Shown here in pieces: positions 62,158 through 64,000 of a stretch of DNA of 64,000 nt (positions are counted from its first letter, which is position 1; each line of letters opens with the position of its first letter). The stretch is from contig CAJTAK010000003.1 in NCBI GenBank assembly GCA_910574255.1, forward strand, positions 269,501 through 333,500, given 5' to 3'. The stretch comes from Clostridia bacterium. Its GTDB lineage: Bacteria > Bacillota > Clostridia > Lachnospirales > Lachnospiraceae. The notes beneath the pieces are model-generated. The model searched no databases. It was not told where the DNA came from and saw only the letters and a program-made list of their open reading frames with translations. The position numbers and the translations under genes were made by a program.

Positions 62158-63183
62158 TTAACCATAGGGAAGGAATATGGAAAATACAGAGCCGTATCCC
62201 ACAGCGGAAGATACCTTGATATAGCCGCCCTGCATGGTGACGATCTCACGAACCAGATACAGCCCGATGCCGATGCCGTCCACATCGTGTACTTCCTCTT
62301 CCCGGTAGAAGCGTTTGAAGATCATGCCCTGTCGGTTTTCCGCAATTCCCTTCCCACTGTCCGCAATGTCGATTTTCACATACAGCTCCCAGCTTTGGAC
62401 GGTGACGCGAATCGTGCCGCCCTCCGGCGTGTACTTTACAGCATTATCCAGAATATTGAACAGGGCCTCGCCGGTCCATTTCCTGTCATGGGCCAGCGCC
62501 AGATCAGGCGGGCAATCCACACTTACATGAATATTTTTCTTTTCGGCGTTAAGCAGGATACCGCCCAGCGCCGCCGCAAGGGTATCATAGAGCGGCTGTA
62601 TTTTTCTGTCCAGAGAAATCACGCCGGTTTCCAGCCGGGAGGTCTTTATCATAGCCTGCATAAGAAAATCCAGCTTATCAAGCTGTCCGCTGGATGCCTG
62701 TAAAAACTCCCGCTGTTTTTCCTCCGGCACGGACTGTTCAAGCAACGTGGCGTTTACCATCTGGAGGTTGGCAATCGGCGTTTTCACCTGATGGGATATG
62801 TCGGAAATCAGTTCCTGCAAATCAGCCCGGTCCTTCGCCACACGCTCCCGATTCTCCCGCATGACTTCATACAGACGCAGCAGCCGATGATTGATTTTGT
62901 AAAACAGATTTTCTTCCTCATGAATTTGCGGCGGTGGGGCCGCCCCATCCAGCATATCATCCATCGTCCGGCAAAGGCTGTCCGAAAATAATACCAGCTT
63001 GCGGCGGAGAAACGCCACAAAAACAGCAACGCAGGCAAAAACCAGAATGGTAAACAGCAGGCCCAGCCAGACAAGAATCAGGTTCCCGGTAAGCAGATAC
63101 ACCGTAGCAAGGGCAGCCAGCGAAATGCCACATAAAAAGGCAGTCCCTATGGCACAGGCCCGGTTGACAGAAAGCCCTTTCAC
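62158..63183 (-). CDS. intramembrane-sensing histidine kinase (set 3)
   Basis: A 341-residue kinase with two close membrane helices (about 7-28 and 33-55), H-box SDISHQVKTPIANL, N-box NILDNAVKYTPEGG and G-box GIGIGLYLVRE. GTG overlaps the regulator stop, and GGAGG lies 8-9 nt upstream. Its own transporter is truncated next door; the box evidence points to transporter 3 as its target. Confidence 0.84.
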   Translation of the reverse strand: MKGLSVNRACAIGTAFLCGISLAALATVYLLTGNLILVWLGLLFTILVFACVAVFVAFLRRKLVLFSDSLCRTMDDMLDGAAPPPQIHEEENLFYKINHRLLRLYEVMRENRERVAKDRADLQELISDISHQVKTPIANLQMVNATLLEQSVPEEKQREFLQASSGQLDKLDFLMQAMIKTSRLETGVISLDRKIQPLYDTLAAALGGILLNAEKKNIHVSVDCPPDLALAHDRKWTGEALFNILDNAVKYTPEGGTIRVTVQSWELYVKIDIADSGKGIAENRQGMIFKRFYREEEVHDVDGIGIGLYLVREIVTMQGGYIKVSSAVGYGSVFSIFLPYG

Positions 63184-63863
63184 TTTTTCAGCCCTCCAAT
63201 CCACATATAGCCCATGCCGTAAACTGTTTTGATATATTGCAGGCCGTCCACTTCAATTTTACCCCGGATGCGGCTGATCGTAACCGTCAGAGTGTGTTCA
63301 TCCACAAAATTTTCGTCCGCATCCCACAGCTTTTCAAGAAGCATCTGACGGGTCAAAACGATTTTGGGATTTCTCACCAGCACTTTCAGCAGTCTATATT
63401 CTAGCGGCGTAAACGTAATTGACTCCCCGGACAGTTCTGCGGTCAGCTCCGAGAAATTGATGGACAGCGTACCGTCCGCATAGCAGTCGCCGCCTGTCTG
63501 CTTTTGGATGCGGCCAAGCAGAGCCGATATCTTTTTACGGAATACACTGATGGGAAAGGGTTTTGTTACATAATCATCCGCGCCCAGCTCAAACCCTTTC
63601 AGCATATCGCTTTCCATGTCATTTGCCGTCAGAAAAATCACAGCAGTATCAGGGCGGCGCTCCTTGATCTGTTCGCAGAAATCAAACCCGTTTCCATCCG
63701 GCAGGTTCACATCCAGCACAATCAGGTCATAGTCCTGCGCTTCAAAGAAACGAACCGCCTCCGCACTTGTCACAGCGGAATCTACAGTATAGCCGGACGC
63801 AGAAAGATTGTAGCACAGTGTATTGTTCAAAAGCCGGTCATCCTCCACCACTAAGAGCCGCAT
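63180..63863 (-). CDS. OmpR-family response regulator (set 3)
   Basis: A 227-residue regulator with acidic pair near 8-9, Asp51 (IVLDVNLPDGNG), KP motif near 100 and a winged-helix output domain. Its promoter holds a TGTGAG/CGTAAC box with the same 11-bp and 10-nt spacings as those before transporter 3 and the 58.7-kb gene, so it probably controls all three units. Confidence 0.86.
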   Translation of the reverse strand: MRLLVVEDDRLLNNTLCYNLSASGYTVDSAVTSAEAVRFFEAQDYDLIVLDVNLPDGNGFDFCEQIKERRPDTAVIFLTANDMESDMLKGFELGADDYVTKPFPISVFRKKISALLGRIQKQTGGDCYADGTLSINFSELTAELSGESITFTPLEYRLLKVLVRNPKIVLTRQMLLEKLWDADENFVDEHTLTVTISRIRGKIEVDGLQYIKTVYGMGYMWIGGLKK

Positions 63864-63900
63864 ACGTTCACATCCTTCCAGTTCTATTCTTCTATCATGG

Positions 63901-63933
63901 ATAGTATCATTGAAATGTTACGAAAATCTCACA
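63901..63933 (-). promoter_or_regulatory. autoregulatory box of response regulator set 3
   Basis: Minus strand: TGTGAG (63933-63928) and CGTAAC (63922-63917), 11 bp apart, then 10 nt, then TACTAT (63906-63901) as -10, ending about 40 nt before the start codon. Confidence 0.65.
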
Positions 63934-64000
63934 AGAAAAAATTATATCATATTTTACTTTATTTGTGTCAGCACTCCCATATCCATCTCATACACCCTAT

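Noticed and set aside
1-64000. CRISPR array, integrase, relaxase, transposase or att-site duplication
   Set aside because: No regularly spaced repeats with spacers and no convincing recombinase or relaxase frame were found; the Rpn protein is a nuclease family, not evidence of a complete transposon.

Overview
The window looks like part of a large conjugative element (megaplasmid or integrative element) from a gut Clostridia of the Lachnospiraceae type. GC content is moderate, AAGGAGG-type ribosome sites are strong, TTG/GTG starts are common, and many gene families are ones typical of Firmicutes conjugative elements (PrgI/VirB4, VirD4, DUF932, DUF4313, DUF5688, sigma-like regulators). No integrase, relaxase or recognisable replication initiator is present, so plasmid versus ICE cannot be settled from this window, and the element continues past the left edge.

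Layout: 0-10 kb is type IV secretion: the end of a C39-like peptidase, a PrgI(VirB3-like)-VirB4 fusion, three accessory proteins, a VirD4 coupling protein that seems to start at an ATA codon, and an S1-domain protein. 10-15 kb is an accessory block: a membrane-anchored protein, two tandem XRE regulators with duplicated promoter regions, a RES-domain putative toxin, six tRNA genes with an XRE gene among them, and an Rpn-type nuclease with a detached copy of its C-terminus. 15-25 kb is a complete Gram-positive Tad/Flp pilus operon (two TadE-like pseudopilins, secreted 565-residue protein, prepilin peptidase, CpaB, CpaE-like ATPase, TadA, TadB, TadC, Flp-like pilin) ending in a strong terminator.

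25-41 kb is the DNA-maintenance and regulatory part: zinc-finger and sigma-like proteins, a strong promoter making a predicted cloverleaf RNA with its own terminator, an SSB-like protein, DUF932, a Cys-rich partner sharing the SSB-like C-terminal tail, a methyltransferase-helicase fusion (DarB-like), and many small element-specific proteins. A divergent regulator region (sigma/HTH pair against an XRE gene) closes it at 41-42 kb.

42-64 kb is an antimicrobial-peptide sensing and resistance island: a LanFEG/CprABC-like transporter with YxeA protein and two-component system; a second RR-HK-ABC-permease set; a third RR-HK whose likely ABC-permease target lies 6 kb away beyond inserted cargo; a CPBP protease; and relics of a kinase and a permease. 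Five promoters here share one layout: direct repeats at 11-bp period ending exactly 10 nt before the -10 hexamer. That suggests each response regulator controls its adjacent transporter, and that the third regulator controls its own operon, the transporter at 56.5 kb and a gene at 58.7 kb.
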